A DNA stretch of 64,000 bases from Georgenia satyanarayanai (lineage in GTDB: Bacteria > Actinomycetota > Actinomycetes > Actinomycetales > Actinomycetaceae). The notes beneath the pieces are model-generated. The model was not told where the DNA came from, did no database searches, and saw only the letters and a program-made list of their open reading frames with translations. The first letter of the stretch is position 1. Each line of letters begins with the position of its first letter. Below, piece by piece: positions 15,532 through 25,146 of the stretch. Where the stretch lies: assembly GCF_009193135.1 (NCBI RefSeq), contig NZ_VUKC01000001.1, positions 490,032 through 554,031 of the forward strand, given 5' to 3'. The translations under genes and the position numbers were made by a program.

Positions 15532-16572
15532 TCAGCCGACCGGCTCGCCCCGCTGGGCGCCGCAGGACTCGCGCACCACGAGCTCGGGCCGGTTCGGCTC
15601 GGGGTCCCCGCTGCGTCCCTCGAGGGCCGCGAACAGGGTGTCGATAGCGTGCCGGCCGAGCGCCTCGAAGGGCTGGCGGACGGTCGTGAGCGGCGGCTCG
15701 TAGAACTCGCAGCCGGCGACGTCGTCGTAGCCGACGACGGCGATGTCCTCGGGGATCCGCAGCCCCGCCTGGTGGAAGGCACGCATCGCGCCGAGGGCCA
15801 TGTAGTCGTTCGCGGCGAAGACGGCGGTCGGCAGCTCGGGCTGGGCGAGGAGCTGCTGGGCACCCGCGTAGCCGTCGGCGCCCTCCCAGCCGCCGCTCAC
15901 CGGCTCGGGCACGCGCAGCCCCGCCTCGGCGAGCTCGGCCTGCCAGCCCACGACGCGCGCCCGCGCGTCGAACCACTCGTCGGGCCCGGCGATGTGGGCG
16001 ATGTGCTCGTGGCCCAGGGCGATGAGGTGCGCCGTCGCGTCCCGTGCGCCCTGCTCGTTGTCGATGGCCACGACGTGGAGCGGGCCGGGGTCGGGCATGC
16101 CGGTGGCGATGGCGACGACGGGCAGCGTCCCGGCGAGCCGCTGCGCCTCGACCGCGGTCTGCATCGTCGGCGCGACGACGATGATGCCGTCCACGCCGAG
16201 GGTGAGGAAGAAGTCGAGGACGTCGGTGGGGCTGGCGCGCGCGGTCTCGGTGGCCGCGCTGATCGTCGCGTAGCCGAAGTCGAGGGCGGCCTCCTGGATG
16301 GCGAGGCTCGTGTGGCTGGGCCCGAAGAGCGTGACGGCCGGGGTGACGACGCCGATGAGGTGGGAGCGGCGGGTGGCCAGCGCGCGCGCCGACATGTTGC
16401 GGCGGTAGCCGAGAGCCTCGATCGCCTCCTGCACCCGCCGACGGGTGGCGGGGCGCACGAGGTCAGGGGCGTTGAGCACCCGCGAGACGGTCTGGTGGGA
16501 CACGCCCGCACGCGCGGCGACGTCCGCCATCACCGGCGAGCGTCTGGCCTTCCCTGGCACGACGTTGTCCAC
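15532..16572 (-). CDS. LacI-family regulator 1 (probable arabinose repressor)
   Basis: The 346-residue protein has a standard LacI layout. The HTH and hinge are at about 14-60 (VMADVAARAGVSHQTVSRVL; YRRNMSARALATRRS). A periplasmic-binding-protein-like effector domain follows, with HLIGVVTPAVTLFGPSH, DGIIVVAP, AHIAGPDEWFDARARVVGW, TAVFAANDYMALGAMRAF and VVGYDDVAG. It is a close paralogue of regulator 2 at 19178-20203, with nearly identical HTH residues. It is divergent from araD-araA, and a LacI-type operator lies between them at 16768-16785. Control of arabinose catabolism is a strong inference. Confidence 0.92.
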   Translation of the reverse strand: MDNVVPGKARRSPVMADVAARAGVSHQTVSRVLNAPDLVRPATRRRVQEAIEALGYRRNMSARALATRRSHLIGVVTPAVTLFGPSHTSLAIQEAALDFGYATISAATETARASPTDVLDFFLTLGVDGIIVVAPTMQTAVEAQRLAGTLPVVAIATGMPDPGPLHVVAIDNEQGARDATAHLIALGHEHIAHIAGPDEWFDARARVVGWQAELAEAGLRVPEPVSGGWEGADGYAGAQQLLAQPELPTAVFAANDYMALGAMRAFHQAGLRIPEDIAVVGYDDVAGCEFYEPPLTTVRQPFEALGRHAIDTLFAALEGRSGDPEPNRPELVVRESCGAQRGEPVG

Positions 16573-16767
16573 TGGGCTCTCCTATCGGGTTCCTCGGCCC
16601 ATTGTGCCGTCTGCGCGGCACGCGCCGGCCCGCTGTCCCGCGCGGGGCCGCCTGCGCGTCGGTGCGTGTCGCACACTAGGTGCGGACCGTCGGCCGCGGC
16701 GGGAGATCGTCGCTCGCATTTCCCGGGCGGGAGTCGTGCTCCGCGCGTGGATACTCGCCCAACCGCT

Positions 16768-16785
16768 GATGTGAGCGGTAACATC
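16768..16785 (+). promoter_or_regulatory. LacI-type operator A upstream of araD-araA
   Basis: GATGTGAGCGGTAACATC is an 18-bp partly symmetrical site: outer GATGT and ACATC arms are perfect and the centre is CG. It belongs to the same family as the sites at 20319-20349 and 30967-30984. It lies in the roughly 300-bp region between regulator 1 and araD, which otherwise shows only the short ORF at 16827. Confidence 0.65.
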
Positions 16786-16826
16786 GACGGGAACTGGGTC
16801 GACGACGACGAAACGTGAGGACACGC

Positions 16827-16880
16827 ATGACTCCCAGCAGGACCACCTCCGTCACCGGCACGAGGGAGGGCGCGCGATGA
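16827..16880 (+). CDS. 17-codon ORF overlapping the araD start
   Basis: ATG 16827 (GAGGA at 16817-16821 upstream) opens a 17-residue frame, [17 protein letters not shown], whose TGA overlaps the araD ATG exactly (ATGA, 16877-16880). It could be a leader peptide that couples translation into araD, or the short relic of a lost upstream ara gene. Nothing in its sequence suggests an attenuator. Low confidence as a functional peptide. Confidence 0.3.
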   Translation: MTPSRTTSVTGTREGAR

Positions 16881-17602
16881 GAGCGCTGACCGACCTCACC
16901 GCCGAGCAGCAGGAGGCGGTGGCCGCCACGCGCGCCGTCGTCTCCGACCTCCACGCCGAGCTGCCCCGCAACGGCCTGGTCGTGTGGACCGCCGGGAACG
17001 TCTCCCAGCGGGTGCCGGGCACCGACCTGCTCGTCATCAAGCCGTCGGGCGTCTCCTACGACGAGCTCGCGCCCGAGCTCATGGTCGTGTGCGAGCTGGA
17101 CGGCACGAAGATCGACGACGGCACCGCGGCGCACCTCCAGCCCTCGTCCGACACCGCCGCGCACGCCTACGTCTACCGGCACATGCCCGAGGTGGGCGGC
17201 GTCGTCCACACCCACTCGCCCTACGCGACGGCGTGGGCGGCCGTGGGCGAGCCGGTGCCGTGCACGCTGACGATGATGGCCGACGAGTTCGGCGGGCCCG
17301 TGCCCATCGGCCCGTTCGCGCTCATCGGTGACGACTCGATCGGCCGCGGCATCGTCGAGACCCTGCGCGAGTCGCGCTCGCCGGCGGTGCTCATGCAGAA
17401 CCACGGACCCTTCACCATCGGCAAGGACGCCCGCGCCGCCGTCAAGGCCGCCGTCATGGTCGAGGAGGTGGCGCGGACGACGTTCCTCGCCCGTCAGCTC
17501 GGCACGCCGGTCCCGATGGACCAGGCCGACATCGACCGCCTCTACGACCGTTACCAGAACGTCTACGGCCAGCACGCCGGCGACGCCGAGCAGGAGAGCT
17601 GA
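16877..17602 (+). CDS. araD: L-ribulose-5-phosphate 4-epimerase
   Basis: The 241-residue protein is a class II aldolase/epimerase. It converts L-ribulose 5-phosphate to D-xylulose 5-phosphate, the last arabinose-specific step. Visible active-site elements are [20 protein letters not shown] (substrate loop), PSSDTAAH with Asp92, the zinc ligands His111 and His113 in [12 protein letters not shown], and His176 in QNHGPF. The length matches bacterial AraD (about 230 residues). The ATG at 16877 has GAGGGAGGG upstream. It is followed 2 bases later by araA, forming an araD-araA operon controlled from operator A; the kinase araB is not here but at 25201. Confidence 0.95.
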   Translation: MRALTDLTAEQQEAVAATRAVVSDLHAELPRNGLVVWTAGNVSQRVPGTDLLVIKPSGVSYDELAPELMVVCELDGTKIDDGTAAHLQPSSDTAAHAYVYRHMPEVGGVVHTHSPYATAWAAVGEPVPCTLTMMADEFGGPVPIGPFALIGDDSIGRGIVETLRESRSPAVLMQNHGPFTIGKDARAAVKAAVMVEEVARTTFLARQLGTPVPMDQADIDRLYDRYQNVYGQHAGDAEQES

Positions 17603-17604
17603 AC

Positions 17605-19113
17605 ATGGACAACCCCTTCGAGGGCAAGGAGATCTGGTTCCTCACCGGGAGCCAGGACCTCTACGGCGAGGACACCCTGGCGCAGGTGGCCGAGCAGTCG
17701 GCGCAGATCGTCGCGACGCTCGACGAGGCCGCGCAGATCCCCGTGCGCATCGTGCTCAAGGGCACGATGAAGGACCGGGACACGATCCGCGAGACCGCCC
17801 GCGCCGCGAACGCCGACCCGCGCTGCCTCGGCGTCATCGTGTGGATGCACACCTTCTCGCCGGCGAAGATGTGGATCCTCGGCCTCGAGGCCCTGGACAA
17901 GCCGATCCTCCACCTCCACACCCAGGCCAACCTCGCGCTGCCGTGGTCCACGATCGACATGGACTTCATGAACCTCAACCAGGCGGCGCACGGCGACCGG
18001 GAGTTCGCCTACCTCGCCACCCGGATGGGGGTGGCGCGCAAGACGGTCGTCGGGCACGCCAGCTCCGAGCCGGTGCGCGACAAGATCGCCACCTGGGCCC
18101 GCGCGACCGCCGGCTGGGACGCGCTGCAGCACATGCGCGTCGCCCGCTTCGGCGACAACATGCGCGACGTCGCCGTCACCGAGGGGGACAAGACCGAGGC
18201 GGAGATCGCGCTCGGCGTCTCGATCAACACGTGGGGCGTCAACGACCTCGTCGCGCGGGTCGAGGCCGTCGAGGAGTCCGCGATCGACTCGCTCGTCGCC
18301 GAGTACGACGCGCTGTACGACGTCGTCCCCGAGCTCGGGCCCGACGGTGAGCGCCGCGAGTCGCTGCGCTACGGCGCCCGCCAGGAGCTGGCGCTGCGCG
18401 CCTTTCTCGAGGAGGGCGGCTTCACCGCCTTCACGACGAACTTCCAGGACCTCGGCGGGCTGCGCCAGCTGCCCGGCCTGGCCGTCCAGCGCCTCATGGC
18501 CGACGGCTACGGCTTCGGCGCCGAGGGCGACTGGAAGACGGCCGTCCTCGTGCGTGCGGCCAAGGTCATGGGCTACGGCCTCCCGGGCGGCGCCTCCCTC
18601 ATGGAGGACTACACCTACGAGCTGACCCCGGGCCGGGAGAAGATCCTCGGCGCGCACATGCTCGAGATCTGCCCGACCCTCACCGAGGACCGCCCGTCGC
18701 TGGAGATCCACCCGCTCGGCATCGGGGACCGTGAGGACCCGGTCCGGCTCAAGTTCACCGCGGACCCCGGCCCGGCCGTCCTCGTCTCCCTCGCCGACCT
18801 GCGCGAGCGCTTCCGTCTCACGGCGAACGTCGTCGACGTCGTCGAGCCCGACGAGGACCTGCCCAACCTGCCCGTCGCCTGCGCCGTGTGGGAGCCGCGC
18901 CCGGACTTCGCGACCTCCGCGGAGTGCTGGCTCACCGCCGGTGGGGCCCACCACACCGTGATGTCGACGGCGCTGGGCATCGAGGCCTTCGACGACCTCG
19001 CCACCATCGCCGGCATCGAGCTCGCCGTCATCGACGAGGACACCTCGGCGCGGGCCTTCCGCGACGAGCTGCGCCTCAACCTCGCCTACTACCGCCTGGC
19101 CCAGGGCCTGTAG
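17605..19113 (+). CDS. araA: L-arabinose isomerase
   Basis: The 502-residue enzyme interconverts L-arabinose and L-ribulose in the cytoplasm with a divalent metal, usually Mn2+. Length and motifs fit Ara[15 protein letters not shown] at the N-terminus, [20 protein letters not shown], then the expected metal ligands Glu307 (GAEGDWK), Glu334 ([10 protein letters not shown]), His351 ([10 protein letters not shown]) and a C-terminal His in [13 protein letters not shown] 17605 is preceded by GGAGAG. It starts immediately after araD and is followed by a strong terminator at 19125-19156. Confidence 0.97.
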   Translation: MDNPFEGKEIWFLTGSQDLYGEDTLAQVAEQSAQIVATLDEAAQIPVRIVLKGTMKDRDTIRETARAANADPRCLGVIVWMHTFSPAKMWILGLEALDKPILHLHTQANLALPWSTIDMDFMNLNQAAHGDREFAYLATRMGVARKTVVGHASSEPVRDKIATWARATAGWDALQHMRVARFGDNMRDVAVTEGDKTEAEIALGVSINTWGVNDLVARVEAVEESAIDSLVAEYDALYDVVPELGPDGERRESLRYGARQELALRAFLEEGGFTAFTTNFQDLGGLRQLPGLAVQRLMADGYGFGAEGDWKTAVLVRAAKVMGYGLPGGASLMEDYTYELTPGREKILGAHMLEICPTLTEDRPSLEIHPLGIGDREDPVRLKFTADPGPAVLVSLADLRERFRLTANVVDVVEPDEDLPNLPVACAVWEPRPDFATSAECWLTAGGAHHTVMSTALGIEAFDDLATIAGIELAVIDEDTSARAFRDELRLNLAYYRLAQGL

Positions 19114-19124
19114 CGGGACGCGGG

Positions 19125-19156
19125 AGAGGGGTCGGCCCGGGCGGGCCGGCCCCTCT
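19125..19156. terminator. Terminator of araD-araA, shared with LacI regulator 2
   Basis: The arm at 19125-19139 (starting AGAGGGG) pairs with 19142-19156 (ending CCCCTCT) over 15 bp with one G-T pair and a very short loop. It lies between the convergent ends of araA (19113) and regulator 2 (19178). Confidence 0.75.
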
Positions 19157-19177
19157 GCCGTCCCGTGGGCCGGGCGC

Positions 19178-20203
19178 TCAGCGCGCGACGTGGGGCCCGG
19201 AGGAGGCACGCACCACCAGCTCGGGCCGGGTGGTCGCCGGGGCGGGGGTGTCTCCCGCGAGGACGGCGAGGAGCGTCTCGATGGCCTGGGTGCCGACGTC
19301 CTCGAAGGGCTGGCGCACCGTCGTGAGCGGTGGCCCGTAGAAGGCCGAGCCGGGGACGTCGTCGTACCCGACGACGGCGACGTCGTCGGGGACGCGCAGG
19401 CCGGCGTCGTCGACGGCGCGCAGGAGACCGAGGGCCAGCTGGTCGTTCGCGGCGAAGACCGCCGTGGGGACCTCGCGCCGCGCGAGGAGCCGCTGCCCGG
19501 CCGCGTAGCCCTGGCGGGCGTCCCAGCCACCCTCGACGACGTCGGGGACCGGCAGGCCGGCGTCCCGGAGCTGGGAGCGCCAGCCCTCGACGCGCGCGCG
19601 GGCGTCGAACCAGTCGGCCGGCCCGGCGACGTGCGCGACGTGCCGGTGCCCGAGCCCCACGAGGTGGGCGGTCGCGTCCCGCGCTCCCTGGCGGTGGTCG
19701 ATGGTCACCATGTGCAGCGGCCCCGAGGCCGGCTGGTCGGCGGAGATGACGACGACGGGCAGCGAGACGGCGAGCCCGTGCGCCGCCTCGGCGGTCGCCA
19801 CGGTGGGGGCCACGACGACGATCCCGTCGACGCGCAGGTCGAGGAAGAACTCGAGGACGTCGTGCGCGCTCGCCGTCGCGTCCTCGATCGCGGCGGTCAC
19901 GCTGGCGTACCCGGCGGCCCGGGCGGCGTGCTGGATGGCCGTCGTCGCGTGGCTCGGGCCGAAGAGCGTGACCCCGGGGGCGACGACGCCGATGAGCTGG
20001 CTCCGGTTCGTCGCCAGCGCCCGCGCCGACAGGTTGCGTCGGTAGCCGAGGTCGGCGATCGCCCGGCGCACCCGCTCCCGCGTGGCCGGCCGCACGAGGG
20101 CGGGGGAGTTGAGGACGCGGGAGACCGTCTGGTGGGAGACCCCGGCGCGCGCGGCGACGTCCGCCATCACGGGAGAGCGGCGTGGCGTCAGTGGTGCGTT
20201 CAT
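19178..20203 (-). CDS. LacI-family regulator 2 (paralogue, controls the divergent sugar importer)
   Basis: The 341-residue protein has the same domain layout as regulator 1: HTH VMADVAARAGVSHQTVSRVL, hinge YRRNLSARALATNRS, and an effector-binding domain with GVVAPGVTLFGPSH, DGIVVVAP, HVAGPADWFDARARVEGW, TAVFAANDQLALGLLR and VVGYDDVPG. The recognition helices are identical between the two, so they should bind the same operators while differing in the sugar-binding part. The gene is divergent from the ytfQ-type operon; two operator-like sites lie between (20319-20349). Confidence 0.92.
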   Translation of the reverse strand: MNAPLTPRRSPVMADVAARAGVSHQTVSRVLNSPALVRPATRERVRRAIADLGYRRNLSARALATNRSQLIGVVAPGVTLFGPSHATTAIQHAARAAGYASVTAAIEDATASAHDVLEFFLDLRVDGIVVVAPTVATAEAAHGLAVSLPVVVISADQPASGPLHMVTIDHRQGARDATAHLVGLGHRHVAHVAGPADWFDARARVEGWRSQLRDAGLPVPDVVEGGWDARQGYAAGQRLLARREVPTAVFAANDQLALGLLRAVDDAGLRVPDDVAVVGYDDVPGSAFYGPPLTTVRQPFEDVGTQAIETLLAVLAGDTPAPATTRPELVVRASSGPHVAR

Positions 20204-20306
20204 CGTTACCCCTGCAGGTCAGAGCGGTGTCTGCGGCGACTGCTCGCGTCCGGGCGGGGCGGCGGCCGGACGGTCGACCTCGACCGCGAAGCTCCGCGCT
20301 GACCCC

Positions 20307-20349
20307 TTGACCCGAGCAAATGTTAACGCCCACAATGAGAGCGCTAACA
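20307..20349 (+). promoter_or_regulatory. Promoter with two LacI-type operators before the YtfQ-type operon
   Basis: A weak sigma70 promoter is formed by TTGACC (20307-20312) and CACAAT (20331-20336) with 18 bp between. Operator B1, AATGTTAACGCCCACAAT (20319-20336), overlaps spacer and -10. Operator B2, TGAGAGCGCTAACA (20336-20349), with central AGCGCT, covers the likely start site. Tandem sites suggest tight repression. Confidence 0.6.
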
Positions 20350-20407
20350 CACTGACACGCACCCTAGGTGCGACAGGCATCGAAGTCGATGCTCTCGAGG
20401 AGGAGAC

Positions 20408-21403
20408 ATGTTCAGTAGCAGAGGCGCACGCCTGCGGGCGACGGCGGCACTGGCAACGGCCGCGATGCTGGCCCTGGCCGGCTGTGGCGGAGGCAACGGC
20501 GACGGCGGTGACGACGGCGCGACCGGCGGCGGGGGCGGGGGTGAGGAGCTCATCCGGGTCGGGTTCTCCCAGCTGGGAGCCGAGAGCGGGTGGCGCACGG
20601 CCAACACCCAGTCGGTCCAGGAGAGCCTGAGCGAGGAGAACGGGATCGACCTCACCTTCGTCGACGCCCAGCAGAAGCAGGAGAACCAGATCCGGGCCCT
20701 GCGCGACTTCGTCTCGCAGGACATGGACGTCATCGCCTTCTCGCCGGTCATCGAGACCGGCTGGGACCAGGTGCTCCAGGAGATCAAGGACGCCGGGATC
20801 CCCGTCGTCCTCGTCGACCGCACCGTGGAGACGACGGTCGAGGACCCCTTCGTCACGTGGATCGGCTCGGACTTCCGCGCCGAGGGCGTCACGGCGGGGG
20901 AGTGGGTGGCCGAGAACCACCCGGACGCCCAGATCTTCGAGCTCCAGGGCACGATGGGCTCCGGCGCGCAGGTCGACCGCCAGGAGGGTTTCCGGGAGGT
21001 CGTCGGTGACCAGGTCATCGGCGAGGCGAGCGGCAACTTCACACGCGCCGAGGGGCGCACGGCCGTCGAGGCCGCGCTGCAGGCCTACCCGAACATGGAC
21101 CTCATCTTCTCCCACAACGACGACATGGGGCTCGGCGCGATCGAGGCCATCGAGGCGGCCGGGATGGTCCCGGGCGAGGACATCACCATCGTCACCGTCG
21201 ACGCCGTCAAGGACGGGCTCCAGGCCCTCGTCGACGGGAAGTTCAACTACGTCGTCGAGTGCAACCCGGTGTTCGGCGACCAGCTCGCCGAGCTCATCAA
21301 CCAGGTGCACGCCGGCGAGGAGGTCCCGGAGCAGACCTTCGTCGAGGAGAGCGCCTTCGACCAGACGATCACCCAGGAGTTCGTGGACGCGCGGCCGTAC
21401 TGA
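20408..21403 (+). CDS. ytfQ: YtfQ-like sugar ABC transporter substrate-binding lipoprotein
   Basis: The 331-residue lipoprotein has a signal ending in LALAGC (Cys26) and a Gly/Asp-rich linker. The periplasmic-binding domain opens with the YtfQ-type signature VGFSQLGAESGWRTANTQS. Other blocks are DVIAFSPVIETGWDQVLQEI, IPVVLVDRTV, LIFSHNDDMGLGAIEAIEAA and NYVVECNPVFGDQLAELI. E. coli YtfQ binds galactofuranose; actinobacterial relatives next to ara genes probably bind L-arabinose or arabinofuranose. Here the genes share operators with araDA, so arabinose is the preferred guess. Function as a sugar binder is secure, ligand inferred. Confidence 0.9.
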   Translation: MFSSRGARLRATAALATAAMLALAGCGGGNGDGGDDGATGGGGGGEELIRVGFSQLGAESGWRTANTQSVQESLSEENGIDLTFVDAQQKQENQIRALRDFVSQDMDVIAFSPVIETGWDQVLQEIKDAGIPVVLVDRTVETTVEDPFVTWIGSDFRAEGVTAGEWVAENHPDAQIFELQGTMGSGAQVDRQEGFREVVGDQVIGEASGNFTRAEGRTAVEAALQAYPNMDLIFSHNDDMGLGAIEAIEAAGMVPGEDITIVTVDAVKDGLQALVDGKFNYVVECNPVFGDQLAELINQVHAGEEVPEQTFVEESAFDQTITQEFVDARPY

Positions 21404-21409
21404 CCCGAG

Positions 21410-21436
21410 GCCGGCCCGCCACGGTGGCGGGCCGGC
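21410..21436 (+). terminator. Intercistronic hairpin after the binding-protein gene
   Basis: GCCGGCCCGCC (21410-21420) pairs perfectly with GGCGGGCCGGC (21426-21436) around a 5-base loop, 7 bases after the stop codon. Such hairpins protect the upstream message or cause partial termination, giving an excess of binding protein over membrane components. Confidence 0.65.
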
Positions 21437-21470
21437 GTCAGTCACCCCACACCTACAGGGAAGGTCGGCG

Positions 21471-23006
21471 ATGTCCGCTGCACCCACCCCGGTCGTCGAG
21501 ATGACCGGGATCACGATCACGTTCCCCGGTGTCAAGGCGCTCGACGGCGTCGACTTCCGGCTGTTCCCCGGCGAGGTCCACGCCCTCATGGGCGAGAACG
21601 GCGCCGGGAAGTCCACTCTCATCAAGGCGCTGACCGGCGTCTACGGGATCGACGCCGGGCGCGTCGTCGTCGCCGGCCGCGAGCAGCGCTTCAGCGACCC
21701 CGGCGCGGCCAAGGCCGCCGGGATCAGCACCGTCTACCAGGAGGTCAACCTCTGCGCGAACCTCACGGTCGGTGAGAACGTCATGCTCGGGCACGAGGTC
21801 CGCTCCGGCCCCTTCATCAACTGGCGCGCCACCCACCGCGAGGCGGCGCGCCACCTCGCGCAGCTCAAGCTCGACATCGACCCCCGCTCGCCGCTCGCCT
21901 CGCACACCATCGCCGTGCAGCAGCTGTGCGCCATCGCCCGGGCGATCGTCGTCGACGCCAAGGTCCTCATCCTCGACGAGCCCACCTCGAGCCTGGACAA
22001 GGCCGAGGTCGCCGAGCTCTTCCGGGTCGTCCGCCAGCTGCGGGACACCGGGGTCGCGGTCCTGTTCGTCTCGCACTTCCTCGAGCAGGTCTACGAGATC
22101 TCCGACCGGATGACGGTGCTGCGCAACGGGCGGCTCGTCGGGGAGCACCGCACGGCCGACCTCCCGCGCCTCGAGCTCATCTCCCAGATGATCGGCCGCG
22201 CGAGCGACGCCTTCGAGGACATCGAGCAGGAGGCCCGGGAGGTCGCCGCCCGCGACCTCAGCGGCGGCACGGCGCTCCTGCGGGTCGTGGGGCTGGGCAA
22301 GGAGGGCTCGATCGAGCCCTTCGACCTCGAGCTGCACGCGGGGGAGATCGTCGGGATGGCCGGGCTGCTCGGGTCCGGACGCACCGAGGCGGGGCGGCTG
22401 CTCGCCGGCGTCGACCGGGCCGACCACGGCACCGTCGAGGTCGACGGCACGCCCGTGCGCCTCAGCTCGCCGCGGGCCGCGCTGAGCCACGACATCGCCT
22501 TCTCCACCGAGGACCGCAAGAAGGAGGGGATCGTCGGGGACCTCACCGTCCGGGAGAACATCGCCCTGGCGCTCCAGGCCGGCCGCGGCACGTGGCGGCC
22601 CATCCCGCGCAAGGAGCTCGACGCGATCGTCGCCAAGTACATCGCGGCGCTCGACATCACCCCACCCAACCCCAACGCCCTCATCAAGAACCTCTCCGGC
22701 GGCAACCAGCAGAAGGTGCTGCTCGCCCGCTGGCTCGCCACCTCCCCGCGGCTGCTCGTCCTGGACGAGCCCACCCGCGGCATCGACATCGGGGCCAAGG
22801 CCGAGATCCAGAAGCTCGTCGCCGACCTCTCCCGGGACGGCATGTCCGTCGTGTTCATCTCCTCCGAGCTGGAGGAGGTGGTGCGCCTGAGCGAACGGAT
22901 CCTCGTGCTCCGCGACCGCCAGGTCATCGCGGAGGTCGCCAACGACGACGACGTCACCCCCGGGGCCATCCTCGAGACCATCGCGAGCGGAGCACAGGAG
23001 TCATGA
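21471..23006 (+). CDS. ytfR: Sugar ABC transporter ATPase, two tandem ATP-binding domains
   Basis: The 511-residue protein begins at ATG 21471 and has two fused ATPase halves, as in RbsA, MglA and YtfR. Half 1 has Walker [10 protein letters not shown] (about 43-51), a degenerate signature (TIAVQQLCAIARA) and Walker [13 protein letters not shown]. Half 2 has a degenerate Walker A (GLLGSGRTEAG), a full signature (LSGGNQQK) and Walker [13 protein letters not shown]. This asymmetry is normal for the family. It powers sugar import with the two permeases downstream; the next start overlaps its stop (ATGA). Confidence 0.95.
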   Translation: MSAAPTPVVEMTGITITFPGVKALDGVDFRLFPGEVHALMGENGAGKSTLIKALTGVYGIDAGRVVVAGREQRFSDPGAAKAAGISTVYQEVNLCANLTVGENVMLGHEVRSGPFINWRATHREAARHLAQLKLDIDPRSPLASHTIAVQQLCAIARAIVVDAKVLILDEPTSSLDKAEVAELFRVVRQLRDTGVAVLFVSHFLEQVYEISDRMTVLRNGRLVGEHRTADLPRLELISQMIGRASDAFEDIEQEAREVAARDLSGGTALLRVVGLGKEGSIEPFDLELHAGEIVGMAGLLGSGRTEAGRLLAGVDRADHGTVEVDGTPVRLSSPRAALSHDIAFSTEDRKKEGIVGDLTVRENIALALQAGRGTWRPIPRKELDAIVAKYIAALDITPPNPNALIKNLSGGNQQKVLLARWLATSPRLLVLDEPTRGIDIGAKAEIQKLVADLSRDGMSVVFISSELEEVVRLSERILVLRDRQVIAEVANDDDVTPGAILETIASGAQES

Positions 23007-24067
23007 CCGCGTCCACCGACCGCCCGGCAGGGCGTACCCTGCTGCGCGACGTCTCGAGCCACGGCATGTTCTGGCCGGTCGTCGCCCTCGTCCTCCTCGT
23101 CCTCGCCTGCGGGCTGCGCAGCCCCGGCTTCCTCGAGATCACCGTCCGCGACGGGCACCTGTTCGGCCAGCTGGTCGACATCGCCCGCAACAGCGCGACG
23201 CCCCTCCTGCTCGCGCTGGGCATGTGCCTGGTCATCGCCACCGGCGGCATCGACCTCTCGGTCGGCGCGGTCATGGCGATCTCCCTCGCCGTGTCCCTCG
23301 AGTACATCGACGGCGCGGCCGACCCAGGTGCCGCCACGGCGGTCACCGCCGTCGGCCTCGGGCTGCTCGTCGGCACGCTCGTCGGTGTCTTCAACGGCTT
23401 CCTCGTCACCGTCCTGGGGATCCAACCGTTCATCGCGACGCTCATCCTCATGGTCGCCGGGCGGGGCATCGCCATGCTCATCACCCAGGGCCAGATCACC
23501 ACGGTGACCAGTCCGCCCTTCAAGTCGATCGGCTCGGGCTTCGTCCTGGGGGTCCCGACCCCGGTGGTCATCGCGCTCGCGGTGTTCGTGCTGCTCAGCC
23601 TGGTGGTCCGGCGGACCGCGCTCGGGATGTTCCTCGAGTCCATCGGCATCAACGGGGAGGCCTCCCGCCTCTCCGGCGTCAAGGCGCGGAGCACGACGTG
23701 GATCGTCTACGTCATCGCCGGGCTCCTCGCCGCCCTCGCCGGCATCGTCTACGGCGCCCCGACGATGGCGGCCGACGCCAACAACATCGGCCTCATGCGG
23801 GAGCTCGACGCGATCATGGTCGTCGTCCTCGGCGGCACCAAGCTCTCCGGTGGGCGCTTCTACCTCGGCGGCGTCGTCGTCGGTGCGCTCATCCTCAGCA
23901 CCATCGAGCGGGCCGTCATCATCTTCCAGCTGCCCTCCGAGACGACACCGCTGTTCAAGGCGCTCGTCCTCATCGCCGTCACGGTCGCGGCGTCGCCGAT
24001 CCTGCGCGAGCGCGTGCAGCTGCGGCGGGCCCGGGCAGACGTCAACCCCGAGAAGGTGGCAGCGTGA
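23003..24067 (+). CDS. ytfT: Sugar ABC transporter permease 1 (YtfT-like)
   Basis: The 354-residue protein starts at ATG 23003, overlapping the ATPase stop. It has eight to ten membrane helices in the BPD_transp_2 arrangement, including ALGMCLVIATGGIDLSVGAV, LVTVLGIQPFIATLILMVAG and the cytoplasmic coupling loop ESIGINGEASRLSGVKARST. It pairs with the second permease to form the membrane channel. Its stop overlaps the GTG of the next gene. Confidence 0.93.
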   Translation: MTASTDRPAGRTLLRDVSSHGMFWPVVALVLLVLACGLRSPGFLEITVRDGHLFGQLVDIARNSATPLLLALGMCLVIATGGIDLSVGAVMAISLAVSLEYIDGAADPGAATAVTAVGLGLLVGTLVGVFNGFLVTVLGIQPFIATLILMVAGRGIAMLITQGQITTVTSPPFKSIGSGFVLGVPTPVVIALAVFVLLSLVVRRTALGMFLESIGINGEASRLSGVKARSTTWIVYVIAGLLAALAGIVYGAPTMAADANNIGLMRELDAIMVVVLGGTKLSGGRFYLGGVVVGALILSTIERAVIIFQLPSETTPLFKALVLIAVTVAASPILRERVQLRRARADVNPEKVAA

Positions 24068-25134
24068 GATCACAGACCCAGACCCGCGGAACGGCAGCGG
24101 CGGGCCCGCAGGCCACGCCGCCCGGCGCCGGGTCGGCGCTGCGGGCACGCATCGGCCGGCTGGACCGGCGCTTCCTCCCGGTGGTGGGCACGGTCGCCAC
24201 CCTCGTCGTCATGCTCGGCGTCGGTCAGGCCCGCTACAGCACGGACAACGCGAGCTTCGTCAGCATGCGACTGTTCTCCAACCTCCTGGTGGACAACTCC
24301 TACCTGCTCGTCCTCGCCGTCGGGATGACCTTCGTCATCCTCACCGGCGGGATCGACCTCTCGGTCGGTGCCGTCGTCGCACTCGTCGGCCTCACGGTCG
24401 CCCAGCTGTCCATCGCCGGGGTGCCGCTGCCGGTCATGCTCGTGGTCGGCGTCCTCATCGGGACCCTGTGCGGCCTGCTCATCGGCGTCATGGTCCAGGT
24501 GTTCGACATCCAACCCTTCATCGCCTCGCTCGCCGTCATGTTCCTCGCCCGCGGCCTGGCCAACGTCGTCAGCGTGCAGTCGCTCGCCATCGACGACCCC
24601 GGCTTCGCCGCGCTGGCCTCCTGGAGCCTGCAGTTCGGGGAGGGGAGCGGCATCTGGCGGGTCAACTCGAGCATGATCGTGGCCGCCGTCGTCCTCCTCC
24701 TCGCGTTCTACCTCCTGCACTACACGCGTTTCGGGCGCACCGTCTACGGCCTGGGCAGCGGGGACGACGGGTCGGCCGTCCGGCTCATGGGGCTGCGCGG
24801 GGAGCGGACACGGATCCTCGTCTACGTCATCAGCGGCACGTGCGCGGGCATCGCGGGGATCCTCTTCGCCTTCTACACCCGCTCCGGGTTCAACCTCACC
24901 GGGATCGGGATGGAGCTCGACGCGATCGCGGCCGTCGTCATCGGCGGGACGCTCCTCGCCGGCGGCGTCGGCTTCGTCCTGGGCACCGGGGTGGGGGTGC
25001 TCGTCTACGGCCTCATCCAGGTCCTCATCGCCCGTGAGGGGCTCGACTCGTGGTGGACCCGCGTGTTCATCGGGATCGTGCTGCTCGCCTTCGTCATCCT
25101 GCAGCGCGCGATCTCGGTGCGGCGCAGGAGCTGA
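24064..25134 (+). CDS. yjfF: Sugar ABC transporter permease 2 (YjfF-like)
   Basis: The GTG at 24064 overlaps the previous stop (GTGA) and gives 356 residues, with a basic, Ala-rich 35-residue N-terminal tail. The core repeats the permease pattern: AVGMTFVILTGGIDLSVGAV, MVQVFDIQPFIASLAVMFLA, the coupling loop GLGSGDDGSAVRLMG, and AIAAVVIGGTLLAGGVGFVL. YtfT and YjfF normally occur together, so the order Q-R-T-F supports the YtfQ assignment. It is the last gene of the operon. Confidence 0.92.
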   Translation: MRSQTQTRGTAAAGPQATPPGAGSALRARIGRLDRRFLPVVGTVATLVVMLGVGQARYSTDNASFVSMRLFSNLLVDNSYLLVLAVGMTFVILTGGIDLSVGAVVALVGLTVAQLSIAGVPLPVMLVVGVLIGTLCGLLIGVMVQVFDIQPFIASLAVMFLARGLANVVSVQSLAIDDPGFAALASWSLQFGEGSGIWRVNSSMIVAAVVLLLAFYLLHYTRFGRTVYGLGSGDDGSAVRLMGLRGERTRILVYVISGTCAGIAGILFAFYTRSGFNLTGIGMELDAIAAVVIGGTLLAGGVGFVLGTGVGVLVYGLIQVLIAREGLDSWWTRVFIGIVLLAFVILQRAISVRRRS

Positions 25135-25146
25135 CCCGCGTGAGCG

